Positions 1 through 11,200 of a DNA stretch of 64,000 nucleotides are shown here, piece by piece. Under the pieces are notes generated by a model. It was not told the DNA's origin and made no database searches. It saw only the letters and a list, made by a program, of their open reading frames with translations. A program made the position numbers and the translations under genes. The stretch covers positions 62,001 to 126,000 of the forward strand of contig NZ_JAJHVV010000006.1 of the NCBI RefSeq assembly GCF_023145695.1, given 5' to 3'. Position 1 is the first letter of the stretch, and each line of letters opens with the position of its first letter. This stretch comes from Vibrio amylolyticus. Lineage in GTDB: Bacteria > Pseudomonadota > Gammaproteobacteria > Enterobacterales > Vibrionaceae.

Positions 1-2
1 AA

Positions 3-77
3 TCAGCTTGTTACCTTGCTTTACTTAGACCCGTGTACCAACCTTATTTCATAGATAAAGGTAAGGGCTTTCAATGA
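3..77 (+). CDS. possible 3' tail of an upstream gene (partial)
   Basis: Reading frame 3 is open from the window edge and ends in a TGA that overlaps the ATG of the next gene as ATGA. That is the kind of overlap seen between coupled genes of one operon, so a gene of the secretion operon may end here. Only about 24 codons are visible and the product cannot be identified. A frame 1 reading also stays open to position 54, so the assignment is weak. Confidence 0.3.
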   Translation, partial: SACYLALLRPVYQPYFIDKGKGFQ

Positions 78-1702
78 GTAAAGAATCAACAAAAAACACC
101 AAGGTAGTTGGAAGAGTTTTACTGCCTTCATTGCTGATAAACCTTCTTTCACTCGCTGTACCTTTAACAGTTTTGCAGATTTATGATCGGATTTTACCGA
201 ATCAAAGCTATGGTACCGCCACGCTACTGTTAGCCGGCGCTGCGTTAGCCGTAGGAATGGAAGCGTTAATCCGCTTTGTGCGCAGTTGGCTACTTGCTGC
301 GGCAGCGAGCAACACTGAGAAGGCAACATTTGAAGGTATTATTACTCGGCTTTCTTCAGCATCACCTCTAGACATACTGCGTCTTGGTTTAGGGGGGGTA
401 GAGCAAGGTTTGAGTGCAATACCAAAATTAAAGGAATGGTATTCCGGTGGTGTTATTGCTGGATTTATCGACCTTCCGTTTGCTCTCATTTTCTTAAGCT
501 TGGTCGCGTACATTGGTGGTGAGTTGGTGTTCATTCCAGTTGCTGTCTGGTTGCTGACCCTAAGCATTGTTTGGGTCTCTTCATTCCGAGTGAAGCAACT
601 GAGTGAAGAAGCCTCTTTAGCAGAGCAGCAACGAAAAGCCTTTCTAATTTTGATGGCGCAAACAATTCAGGGCATTAAACGACAGGCGATCGAGTCTCGT
701 ATTTTTAGCCAGTTCAAACGCCTTAACCACTCCCGGTCTCTCTCTAAAGCAAGTGAAGAAACGCAAAATGCGTTTGCTCAAGAGTGTATCCAATTAGCTG
801 CATTGGCAACTTCTGTTGCGCTAGTTGTCGTTGGCAGTTTATGGGTACTTGATGGAGAACTCACAACAGGTGGTCTTGCTGCGTGTTCAATTTTGTCTGG
901 GCGAGCGGTCGCACCGTTAAGTGCCTTAGTCGGAGTTAGAATAAAGCTAAATTCGATTCACAGTGCACAACAGGCGATAAACGAGCTTGAACAAATCGAA
1001 TCGAATACAGTACCTATCATTAAAGAGAGTCAAGTACTAGTCAACCAGATACAGTTTCGCTCAATTAACATCGACCGATTTGGTATAGGTTATACGTTGG
1101 ATCTCACTGCGGCACAGGGTGACTGCATAATCCTTGATAGTGAAGATCGTCATATTAACAGTCACATGCTGTCGTGTTTGAGTGGTGTAGACGTATGGCG
1201 CTCAGGAAGCGCCTATATTGATACATCGAATGTTAGTTCTAGAGAAGTTAGTGAGCTATCACGACATACTGCTTACTGTAGCGTTAAGGCGCAGTTAATT
1301 GCAGGCACTCTGCTTGATAATATGTGTGGGTTTAATCCCAGTTGCTCTGAGAGAGCCAATCACTATGCTCAACAACTTGGTCTTCATGATCAGATAATGC
1401 GACTGCCCGATGGATTAGAAACGAAGGTCGGCCAAACAAGCACGTCGCTGTTAAGTATGGGGAATACGAAACTACTCAATATCATTACTCAACTTTCAAA
1501 CAGTAAGCCGATTTTGTTTCTGGATAGGCCCGACGCATCGCTTGACCTTGATGCTTTAGAGAAGTTAGCGCATGTTCTTCAACAAGAAAAATCTCGTGGG
1601 CGTTTAATTATTATGGTGACTTACCACCCAGCGCTTCGTGCGCTTGCTAGCAAAGTCGTTTCGATTACTCGTGAATTGGATAAGCAGGAGCATGTTGCAT
1701 GA
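74..1702 (+). CDS. type I secretion ABC half-transporter with a degenerate ATPase domain
   Basis: This 542-residue protein has the layout of an RtxB/HlyB-family exporter: an N-terminal six-helix membrane domain (about residues 15-310) and a C-terminal nucleotide-binding domain. The nucleotide-binding domain is poorly conserved. Where a P-loop should be (about residues 350-365) there is SEDRHINSHM, with no GxxGxGKS motif. The signature region reads LLSMGN instead of LSGGQ, and the Walker B line reads LFLDRPD, lacking the catalytic glutamate. The stop overlaps the start of the next ABC protein by 4 bases, so the two are translationally coupled and, by analogy with RtxB/RtxE, probably form a heterodimer in the inner membrane in which this subunit is the non-catalytic half. 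The start has an AAGG-type ribosome site. Confidence 0.85.
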   Translation: MSKESTKNTKVVGRVLLPSLLINLLSLAVPLTVLQIYDRILPNQSYGTATLLLAGAALAVGMEALIRFVRSWLLAAAASNTEKATFEGIITRLSSASPLDILRLGLGGVEQGLSAIPKLKEWYSGGVIAGFIDLPFALIFLSLVAYIGGELVFIPVAVWLLTLSIVWVSSFRVKQLSEEASLAEQQRKAFLILMAQTIQGIKRQAIESRIFSQFKRLNHSRSLSKASEETQNAFAQECIQLAALATSVALVVVGSLWVLDGELTTGGLAACSILSGRAVAPLSALVGVRIKLNSIHSAQQAINELEQIESNTVPIIKESQVLVNQIQFRSINIDRFGIGYTLDLTAAQGDCIILDSEDRHINSHMLSCLSGVDVWRSGSAYIDTSNVSSREVSELSRHTAYCSVKAQLIAGTLLDNMCGFNPSCSERANHYAQQLGLHDQIMRLPDGLETKVGQTSTSLLSMGNTKLLNIITQLSNSKPILFLDRPDASLDLDALEKLAHVLQQEKSRGRLIIMVTYHPALRALASKVVSITRELDKQEHVA

Positions 1703-3750
1703 ATGTACTAGAACAACAGTGCCTAGAGACGCTAAAGGAGCTTGATGCAAATGCGAATATTCAGTTATTCGCGAAGCAGTGGGTCGCTGAGAATGGCGTG
1801 TTGTCGTTGGATGATGTTTTTGCTCTATTTGATCGCCTTCATCTGCCTTACGAATTAGCTGGAAATAGTCAATCTGTTGGTGAGCACAAACTTGTTTTAG
1901 CCCTTCTTGATGAGAAGAGTTTAGTGCTAGGAAACGTTGATTCAGGGCATTTCTACCCTACAGAATTAGATAAGTCATTAACGTCCATACCTTCTCTTTA
2001 CCTGGTTATTACGGATCACCCTTTAGAAAAGCCCAGTGTAAATTGGGTGGGTGAGCGCCTACATGCATTTAGGCCAATGATTCCAAAGTTACTATTAGTC
2101 AGCTTCTTTACGAATTTGTTTGCGCTTGCCGTCCCTTTTATTACTATGTCGATTTATGATCATGTTATTGGTGGAGATGCAGGGCACGAATTAGAGGGCA
2201 TTGCGATAGGTGCTGCTTTGTTGCTCTTTATGATGGGGTTACTTAGAACCTTACGCAGTAGAGTATTTGCTTCAGTCTCTAATCGAATCAGCCGAGAGAT
2301 CTCCCAATCAATCGTTCAAAAACTGCTTAAAAACAGTTATACGCAAAACCAGCAGACCGTACTTTCTAGTCATCAAAGCCAGCTTTCGTTAGCAGATAGA
2401 ATCTCGAGTGTGCTTTCTGGACCTTTGGGTAATGCCTTATTTGACCTGCCTTTTACCCTATTATTTATAATGGCAATAGGTGTACTTGGTGGCTGGTTGG
2501 TGATTGTGCCTATCTGCTCCGTTCTAATGTACTATCTGCTTGCTAAACGCTCTATTCAGTCTGGTAGCAAACGTTCAATGCAATCAACCGTAGCAGGTAC
2601 GAATCGGCAGAACATGTTAAATGAACTTTCCTCTAAGTTAGTCTTTTTACGTAGCACAGGAATTATTCATCACTGGCGTCAACGATTTGATAAAGTAAAC
2701 TTCCTAGCGTCTCAAGTTGGTTTTTCACACGCAGTTTTACAAAGTCGTTATACCTCTCTTTTTTATGCGATTAATGTTGGTTCGACACTCGCGATTATGG
2801 GGCTTGGTATTGGATTAATCTTTGAGCAAGTCATGACACCCGGAGGCTTGATCGCTTCCATGATGTTGATTTCTAAAGTTACGGGCCCCGTTCAAATGTT
2901 GGCGAACAGTGCTCTTCGCCTAAGAGGTTACGAATCTTCAAAGCTTCAAGTAAATCGTTTGTTATCTCAGCCTTCTGAACGTGAGTTTAGCTATCAGCAC
3001 CAAACATTGCCTGATCAAGCTCCTACTCTTAAATTAGACCAGGTCACTTTACGCTACCCTAAGCAGAATAAACCCGCATTAAATGGTGTTAGCTTCTCTA
3101 TAGAGGCAGGTGAAATAGTGGCGATAACGGGGCCGTCGTCGAGTGGGAAATCGACGTTGATTGAAGTAATGGCGGGATTGCAACCAATTCAAAATGGTTT
3201 GATTGAAGTGGGTGGCGTGAACTTGGTTCAGTATGATCCCCAACTGTATCGTCACTGGTGTTTCATTCGAGCAGCCTATCCCGATTTATTAACATTAAGC
3301 GTGAGGGAGTGGTTAAGTGATGGCAATATCGTAAGCGATGATAAAATTCGTCATGCCATTAATGTGGTTGGCGGAGAAGTTTGGTTTAACTCATTGAGTG
3401 AGCCTTTAGATAGGCCTATGAGTAGCATTATTCCTGACAGCCTATTTGATGTGCTCTCAGGGAGTGTCGCGCAAATTCTAATCGATGCGAAAGCTCTTGT
3501 TCACGATTACAGGCTGTATTTGATTGATAACCCTGTCCCAGATTATAACCCTAAGGCTAAGCGAGTATTTTCTCAGTTTTTAGCTGATAAGAGGGGGAGG
3601 GCAACAGTGGTGTTTTCTTCTCATGATCCTGAGCTGATCAAATTGGCGGATCAAGTCGTCGTGCTAAACGAAGGGGCGGTGGTATATGCAGGCCCGTTGG
3701 AACAAACTAATGGAACGGATCAGCAAGAAAGGGAGACAGTGAATGGGTGA
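1699..3750 (+). CDS. type I secretion ABC transporter with C39-like N-terminal domain
   Basis: This 683-residue protein has an N-terminal region of about 125 residues resembling the C39-peptidase-like domain of RTX exporters, with no evident catalytic Cys/His set, then a six-helix membrane domain (about 130-420) and a C-terminal ABC domain. The Walker A motif is intact (GPSSSGKST, about residue 477). The signature is only partly conserved (LSGSV), and Walker B reads LYLIDNPV, so the usual glutamate after the aspartate is an asparagine. It would pump an unfolded substrate through a TolC-type channel, together with the preceding half-transporter and the HlyD protein that follows. It overlaps the following gene by 8 bases. 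Confidence 0.9.
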   Translation: MNVLEQQCLETLKELDANANIQLFAKQWVAENGVLSLDDVFALFDRLHLPYELAGNSQSVGEHKLVLALLDEKSLVLGNVDSGHFYPTELDKSLTSIPSLYLVITDHPLEKPSVNWVGERLHAFRPMIPKLLLVSFFTNLFALAVPFITMSIYDHVIGGDAGHELEGIAIGAALLLFMMGLLRTLRSRVFASVSNRISREISQSIVQKLLKNSYTQNQQTVLSSHQSQLSLADRISSVLSGPLGNALFDLPFTLLFIMAIGVLGGWLVIVPICSVLMYYLLAKRSIQSGSKRSMQSTVAGTNRQNMLNELSSKLVFLRSTGIIHHWRQRFDKVNFLASQVGFSHAVLQSRYTSLFYAINVGSTLAIMGLGIGLIFEQVMTPGGLIASMMLISKVTGPVQMLANSALRLRGYESSKLQVNRLLSQPSEREFSYQHQTLPDQAPTLKLDQVTLRYPKQNKPALNGVSFSIEAGEIVAITGPSSSGKSTLIEVMAGLQPIQNGLIEVGGVNLVQYDPQLYRHWCFIRAAYPDLLTLSVREWLSDGNIVSDDKIRHAINVVGGEVWFNSLSEPLDRPMSSIIPDSLFDVLSGSVAQILIDAKALVHDYRLYLIDNPVPDYNPKAKRVFSQFLADKRGRATVVFSSHDPELIKLADQVVVLNEGAVVYAGPLEQTNGTDQQERETVNG

Positions 3751-5038
3751 TCGGTATAATTCTGAGTTAGTCGAGTCAAAAAATACAGCTCGCTCACTTG
3801 CGTTGGCAACATGGTCGGTTGGATTGTGTGTCGTGGCGTTTGCAGTTTGGTCTGTTATGACCCAAGTTGATGAAATTGCCAAAGCGAAAGGTTCGGTCAT
3901 TCCTGAGGGGGAGCGTCAGATATTACAAAGTGCCCTGGGTGGAAAGCTTAAACGGGTATTAGTGAGTGAAGGTGATCTCGTGGAACAGGGGCAACCTTTG
4001 GTTGAGTTTGATGCCACTTTTCAACGCTCAGCTTTGCAAGAGCTCGAATCCCAGCAGGTCACGTTACAAGCTAGCATCGAGCGTATGAGTGCACTTTTAG
4101 AGCAACGTGACCCCGACTTTACTCAATATGAAACGAAATTCCCTGAGATAGTAAGTCAGCAATTATCCCAGCTTAACGCCCAAAAGGCACTGTACTATCA
4201 AAAGCGAATTGTTCTTGAGAAAGAGAGTGAGCAGATTGCGGAGCAATTACGCAGTGTAGAAAAAGCACTGCCTTCCTATGAAAAGCAGTTATCTGCGACT
4301 CAGCAAGAGTTGGTTATCTTAGAAAAAGGGTTAAAAGCAGGGAATATTTCACGATTACGAGTGCTTGAGATGCGTCAGAAGCTAGCAGGTATTGAACAAA
4401 GTATTGCGGAAGCGCGTGGTAAGAAAGCCGTATTGATCCGACAGACAGACAGTAACGAACAAAAGATTGAACAGCTACTCGCTCAGGCAAAAGTTGAGGT
4501 GAACGACCAACGTTCTGAAGCGGTATCGGAACTCTCTGCGTTGAAAGCTCGCGTTCGTTCCAGTCAAGCAAAGGTCACGAATACCGTGATCGTGTCTCCA
4601 TTGCAGGGATTGGTACAAAGTATTCCAAGCACCGAAGTAGGTGGGGTGATTCAACCTGGTGGAACCGTAGTTGAGATAGTCCCTGTAGGTGGGAAAGCAG
4701 ATTTTAAAGCACGTTTATCGCCAAGAGATATTGGCTTTGTCAGCATAGGTCAACCCGCAAGAGTGAAAGTGGATGCCTTTGACTATAGTCGCTTTGGAGC
4801 ACTAAAGGGATCAGTAGAAAGAATTTCGCCAACAACAAGTAAGACTGAACGAGGTGAGATTTTCTATGAAGTAGTTGTCTCTGTTGAGAAGCCTTATTTT
4901 AGGGATAACCCCGAAACCTTCGCTATTTTACCTGGTATGACAGGTGAAGTTGATATCACTACGGGTGAAAAATCAGTATTTCAGTATTTATGGAAACCGA
5001 TTTACACCAATGTGAGTGTGGCGTTTGGTGAGCGATAA
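3743..5038 (+). CDS. HlyD-family type I secretion periplasmic adaptor
   Basis: This 431-residue protein has a short cytoplasmic N terminus, one membrane span (about residues 20-42), a biotinyl/lipoyl-like half (around EGDLVEQGQPLVEFDA), a long alpha-helical hairpin rich in Q, E, L and K (about 90-275), the second lipoyl half and a beta-barrel domain ending near residue 415. This is the standard membrane-fusion protein layout of HlyD/RtxD/LapC. It bridges the ABC pair and an outer-membrane TolC channel, which is not in this window. It is the last gene of the operon and is followed by a strong two-way terminator that it shares with the convergent giant adhesin gene, the likely cargo. Confidence 0.92.
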   Translation: MGDRYNSELVESKNTARSLALATWSVGLCVVAFAVWSVMTQVDEIAKAKGSVIPEGERQILQSALGGKLKRVLVSEGDLVEQGQPLVEFDATFQRSALQELESQQVTLQASIERMSALLEQRDPDFTQYETKFPEIVSQQLSQLNAQKALYYQKRIVLEKESEQIAEQLRSVEKALPSYEKQLSATQQELVILEKGLKAGNISRLRVLEMRQKLAGIEQSIAEARGKKAVLIRQTDSNEQKIEQLLAQAKVEVNDQRSEAVSELSALKARVRSSQAKVTNTVIVSPLQGLVQSIPSTEVGGVIQPGGTVVEIVPVGGKADFKARLSPRDIGFVSIGQPARVKVDAFDYSRFGALKGSVERISPTTSKTERGEIFYEVVVSVEKPYFRDNPETFAILPGMTGEVDITTGEKSVFQYLWKPIYTNVSVAFGER

Positions 5039-5095
5039 TCGGTGGGCTTGACAAGCTTGGTGTAGCACATCGCCTAAGGTAAGTAGACTCGGTAT

Positions 5096-5133
5096 AAAAA
5101 ACAAAGAGCAGAATATTCTGCTCTTTGTTTTTT
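5096..5133. terminator. bidirectional terminator between secretion operon and adhesin
   Basis: A perfect 19-base inverted repeat (centre GAGCAGAAT/ATTCTGCTC) has an A-run on its left and a T-run on its right, so it can act as an intrinsic terminator on both strands. It lies between the 3' ends of two convergent units. Confidence 0.9.
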
Positions 5134-5209
5134 ATATTAGCGCTCTTAATCTAACCAAACCAATAGTTACGAATCCATAACGAATACTATAACTAATAGT
5201 TGTAAAAAC

Positions 5210-8200
5210 CTAGACAGGGTCAATAAAGCTCGACGGGTCAGCGCTGTCTTGATGATTATCCAGATCGATGCTGTCGTGATCAGGGTGCTTATCATGATCT
5301 AGGTGATGTTCATAGGACAATGCGTCTGCAGCGTCGACAGCATTGCTATCGGTCGCAGCGTTAGCTATATCCTGACTTTCATTCAATACTATATCGAGAT
5401 CGTGGGGGGAATTGTGTTGTACATTAACTCCTGAACTCGGCGATGATTCAGCGATACCCAAAGCGCTTAGGTAGGCGTTAGCCGCTGAGTGTGAATTTAC
5501 GTCACCCAGCGAATCATTCAATGAATCGATGTTTGTATCTGGTTCATCGTGTTGTACTGGTGGCGGCGGTGAAGGAGAAGATAATGGGTTAACGTCAATG
5601 CCTGTTAATGTCGTCTGATCAATATGATGTCCACTATTGCCGTGTACCGATTGTGAATGTAAGTGTAAATGCACTTCCACTTTTGAGTTTTGTGTTCCGG
5701 CAAGGGTTAGCACGAACGTATCGGTTTCATCAGTACCCGCGCCATTACTTGTACCTGTATGCGTTTTGATGACACTCGATGATGTATGGTAATCATAATC
5801 TAGATGACCCGTTTGTGGGTTGACATGCAACGTTCCAAACTGACCATGAAGGCTAGAGGCAACATGACCGTTAGCCGTCAAAATCCCCCATCCTGTTTGT
5901 AAGGTAGGAATCGAAAGAAGTAATTGGGGTGGTGTACCAAGAGAGGCATGTAAATCTTGGTGTCCTGCACTGCCCGTTATTTGAGCCGGTGTAACCAACG
6001 TGGGGATCGGTGGTGTATCGGTATGCCCATTAATGGTCATGGTGATCTCTTGCGATACTTTCCTTCCGTGACCATCATCGACGAGCACTGAAAACCTGTC
6101 TTGAAGAGTGTCGTTATCATTAAGTGCATTGACGGTTGGGTTACTGTTGTCTAAGTGGTATACCCAAGCACCGTTATGCGCGTCATAAGCTACATGACCA
6201 TAGTTGGCACTATGTGTCGGGTCTAAGGTAACACTGGTGGAATCACCATCAATGTCATTGATAACAAGTTGACCCGTGGGGGCGAGAGTTGAGTCTTCTT
6301 CGACAGAGTGCTGACCGACAATTAAGCCTGCTTGTGGCCTTTCTGAAACAGTAGGTAAGTCATTGGTGCCGGTAATGGTGATTACGATATCATGTTGAGT
6401 ACCATCAATAGATTGAACCGTGATGGTTTCAGTATCGGTTTGACCCTGAGCTAGCTGTTGGACGACAGGGTGGTTGTTGTTAAGGTCGTAAGTCCAGTGA
6501 CCATTTACATCGATATGAGCATGCCCATAGCCTTTGCTTCCGGCTATTCCTGCTCCACCTTGTACCGCGGTAAACTCTGCTGTTCCATCAGGATCACTCG
6601 CCGTCAACGTACCTGAAGCTTGAAGTGTTATGTCTTCTTTGACCACCCCTGAGGAGTCTCCACTGAATGTTGCTGGGTCAGCGACACTCGCTATATTTAT
6701 GAGTATTGACCCTTCTTTTGAATTAGCTTGGCCATCATTTGCGGTAAATTGCACCGCACCCAATCCGCTGACACCAGAACTAAAATAGTTGTGAGTTGGG
6801 ATGAAGATGAGTGATGAAACGTCGGATGCACTGACGTCATCACCAACATTTACTGTAATGCCATTCAGTGATAGCACGCCATGGGTGACATTGGTAATCG
6901 TGATATGGTTTAACGTATCGCCATCAATATCAGAATACTTAAAGTCTGCAGTGGTGAACGTATGCGGTTTGTCTTCGAGTGAACTAATGAAACTCGATCC
7001 AACGATAGGTGCGTCATTCACTGCGTTAACGTCCAATATCATTGTTGCACTGGCTGAATTTGTATGGCCATCATTCGCAGTGAAGCTAAATTGCGCATAG
7101 TTGGCGCCGTTTTCATTATTGATCGGCGTGAAAGTTAAATGACCTGCGTCTAAGTCAGCCTTGCTGATGTGCTGGTTGGCGGTTACGGCGTTACCGTTTA
7201 GAAGTAATAATCCATGGCTCGGTATGCTGCTAATAGTCACGAACTGTAACGCATCGCCATCTTGATCACTGTAACCAAACTCACTGGTTGTAATGGTTCT
7301 GGTGATGTCTTCATTTGTAGAAACGGTTTGCCCTGTGACCGTTGGCGTATGCTGTAGGGGCGGGGTGACTTCAATAGAGAGAGAGTTTTGAGAAGAATCT
7401 CCTATTGGGTTACCACCATCATCGCCGACACGATAAACCATACTTGGCACTTTACCTGTAAAACCAGCTTCCGGGGTGAAGGTATAATGACCATTCGCTT
7501 CGATCGCGAGTGTACCGATACCGGCCATAGTATGTGGTTGCCCCGGCCTTACCGCGACATAACCTGACACGGGGTCTTTTATTTGAATATCTTGCAATAC
7601 TAAATGCGCGTTGGAATCGGTGTCTGTTGCTGCACCACTCAACCCTTGATCCGTCCCAGAGCCAGTAAGTAGATTCCCTTCGATTGGACCACCATGTTGA
7701 ACACCAGAATCACTAAGACTGTGAAGGACTGGGTCGTCGGTTGTGCCATTTATGGTTACTGTTATTGAATGTTTGGTTCCATCTTTTGAGGTCACTTCAA
7801 TATGGTCAGTCAGTGTTTGCCCATTATCTAAGTCTTGAATAGCAACATTGTTATTATCTGCGGCATAGACCCATATACCACTGCTGTTAATCACAAACTG
7901 GCCATAGGTGCCACTTTGGGTTAAGTGATGTTGACCATTCAAATCCAATGCGGCTTCACCTTGGCCATCCGCGTCAGAAACAATCAGATGCCCGTTGCAA
8001 GTAAGAGCGTCTTGAATGGTTGTGGCACCAGTAATATGTAGGTTGTGGTGAAGGCTTGTGTCTTCATCTACGCTGCCTGAATCACCAGTAAATGTTGCGA
8101 CATCATTAACAGCAGCAAGAGACGTGTTTGCTCCTGTATGAGTAATACCACCATGCCCATCTATAACATCATACGTAAAATGAACTTGCCCGTTGTAGTC

Positions 8201-11200
8201 TTTAGCTGGTTGGAACGTGTAGGTTCCATCTTTGTTGTCGATAATGACACCATGATCTGTGACTAAATTAGCGATATTGAGGCGACCGATATCGTTGTGG
8301 TCAATGTCACTAGCATGGCTAAGAAGTTCAGATGTGCTAAGTTGAATATCGGTATCCTCGACGCCTGGTGCTAGCTTCACTTCTGCTGATACAGTTGGCG
8401 CATCATTAGTGCCATGAACGGTCACGGTAAGCAGTTGACTAGCGGTCCCATCTTTTGAATGGACAGTGTGAGTTTCTGTAAATGACTCTCCAGCACCCAG
8501 ATGTTGAACTTCAGCGATAGAATTGTCGATCATGTAACTCCAGTCACCATTTGCTCTGATCTTGAACTCTCCTTGATGAGCAGTAGCGATGATTTCTGGT
8601 TGCAAAAAGGCATCATCATGGTCTGGGTCGACAACTTTTAGCATTCCTCCTGCATATAAATGAGTTGGGCTCGCTGGCTTAAAATGTTCCTCATAAACAT
8701 CTTGTGTTGTTGGTAACAAGTGAGGCATCAATACCTCAATACGAGCGTTGTTATCTTCACCATGAATGGTTACGGTTACGAGCTTAATTTGGCCATCACT
8801 AGTATGGACTTGGTACTGATCGGTCAGTGTCTCGCCTTGTTTCAATGCGGCGACTTTATCGTTGGCGTGATGGTTTCTTACCCAGTCGAGATTATACGAA
8901 TAGCGACCATCGGGCCAAACCGTCAGTTCGCCGAACCCCTTAGCACCTTGGTTTAAAGAGAAAATAAAGTGGGTTTGATCGCTACTATCGGGGTCGGTTA
9001 AACTAATTAGGCCCTTCATAAAAGTTACACCGTTGTACGTATGCAGTGCTTGGCCTTCAGTGATATCAATGGTAGACGACTGAAGTTGCGCTCTATCGTC
9101 TGTACCTACCACAGTGATGGTAGCCGTTGCTGGAGTTTGTCCCCCATGATTATCTTCAACCATATAATGAACGGTAATGTCTGACTTTTGCCCCGCACTC
9201 AAATGTTGAAATGCTGAGCTATGACTATCGATAATGAGAGTGTGTCCGTCTGGCGCGATACCTATGCCGACAGGCAGTGGACCAGTATGTCCTTCAAAAC
9301 TGACTTGAATTTGGCTAATCGTTAATGGATCGCCATCTACATCAGTCGCAGTACCAAGTAAGTTTACAGAATGATGTGAGTCTGTATCTTCCGTCACACT
9401 GTCGGAGGTAGGAGTGACGTCAGGGTTATCGTTCACAGCCACAAAGGTAGTTGTTGCGCCTGTATGAGTCACTCCGCCATGAGCATCTTTCACGTCATAG
9501 CTAAAATGAACCTGGCCGTTATAGTCTTTAGTTGGAGTAAAAGTGTACGTGCCGTCTTTGTTATCGGCAACAGAGCCGTGATCGACTAACAGATTAGCAA
9601 TAGAAAGCTTACCTGCGTCATTGGAATCAACGTCGACTGCATTGGCAAGTAAATCAGCTTTGGTGAAAGTAAGTACAGTATCTTCAGTGCCAGTAGTAAG
9701 GCTCACTTCAGAACTTATATAAGGTCTGTCGTTATCGCCATGTATGGTAATGACTATGTCATGAGCAGTACCATCTTTAGAATATACGGTAATGGTGTCG
9801 GTTAGGGTTTGATTCTCACCTAACTTATCAATGGTAGTACCGATTGTTGTTGTCCGATTACCAACCCAATCAACACTGCCAACGGTGACATGGTAATGCC
9901 AAGTACCATCTGTATTTAATAGTAAGTGCCCATATTGTCCATGATAGGAGTTATTCCAAGCTCCACCTTTAGAATCAAATACTGACTCACCAGTATCTGG
10001 GTCAAGAATATCCAACTTGCCATCAGCGGTGAGCCCGTCTTGCCCGAGTTTAGCCATACCCGGTTGCGCGTGATCAGGAGACCTATCGCCATAGTTGCCA
10101 TGACCTTCTTCGACATCACCTGCACTAACACCACTTATCGTCGCAGCGTTGTTGGACCCCGTTATTGTGATTGATAGGTTTTGGATGCTGCTCGCGTTAT
10201 GTTCGTCTGTGACGGTCACGGGAACGGTCAGGGTTTTCGTGACACCAGATGCTAATGATTGATAGGTCGAGTGAGCAGGGTTGAAGCTATAACTGCCGTC
10301 CGGATTAACAACTAAACCATCAACCTGCGGTGAGCTGTAAGTTAATGTCGCACCTGTATCTATATCGTGGCCAATCATTTGTCCATTAAGAACGCTTCCA
10401 CCTTCAGTCACTGAGTGGGACTGTGCATTGATGGTTGGGGCATCGTTGGTACCATGAACCGTAAGCTCTATCGTGTGCGTTGTACCATCTGCCGAGCGTA
10501 TAACGACTGAATCGTGCTTAACTTCACCATGAGCTAAGTTCTGTATATTGCGGTTGTCGAGTGTATAGGTGTAGTGACCGTCGCGCATGAGCAGTATGTG
10601 TCCACCCAATTTGGTGTCGTAGCCAATACCTTGATAGGTTTGTGGACCAATATTCGGATCAAACTGTGCCTCTCCCGCATCTGGGTCTTGGATATTTAAT
10701 TGACCGTCGTAATGCAGTTTATAATGAGTATCTATGTAACCATGATCTTCTGTGACGCCTCGAAGATCGGCATTCATTTGTACATCGGTAATAACGGCAT
10801 TATCTGGTGCTGCAGTGAGGTCAAACTTGGCTTGAGTGCTGACGCTACCGCCATGGCCGTCGACCACATTGTAGGTGAGTCGAATCTCACCATTGAAATC
10901 TCTATCGGGTATAAAGGTGTAAGTACCATCTTTGTTGTCGATGATACTGCCATGTGTTGCTTGAAGGTTAATCACATTCAACGTATCAGTAGAATCAACA
11001 TCACTAGCATGAGTTAAAAGGTCAGTTGCTTTTATCGTAACGGGTTGGTCTTCTTTTCCTGCCGGTAATTGCGTCCAAGCGCTGACCACTGGTTTGTCGT
11101 TACTACCTATTACATCGATAACAATTTTATGTGGAACTGAAGCTCCGGCACTATCGGTAGCAGTAACCCAAAACGACTCTGATTGATGCTGACCTAAAGC

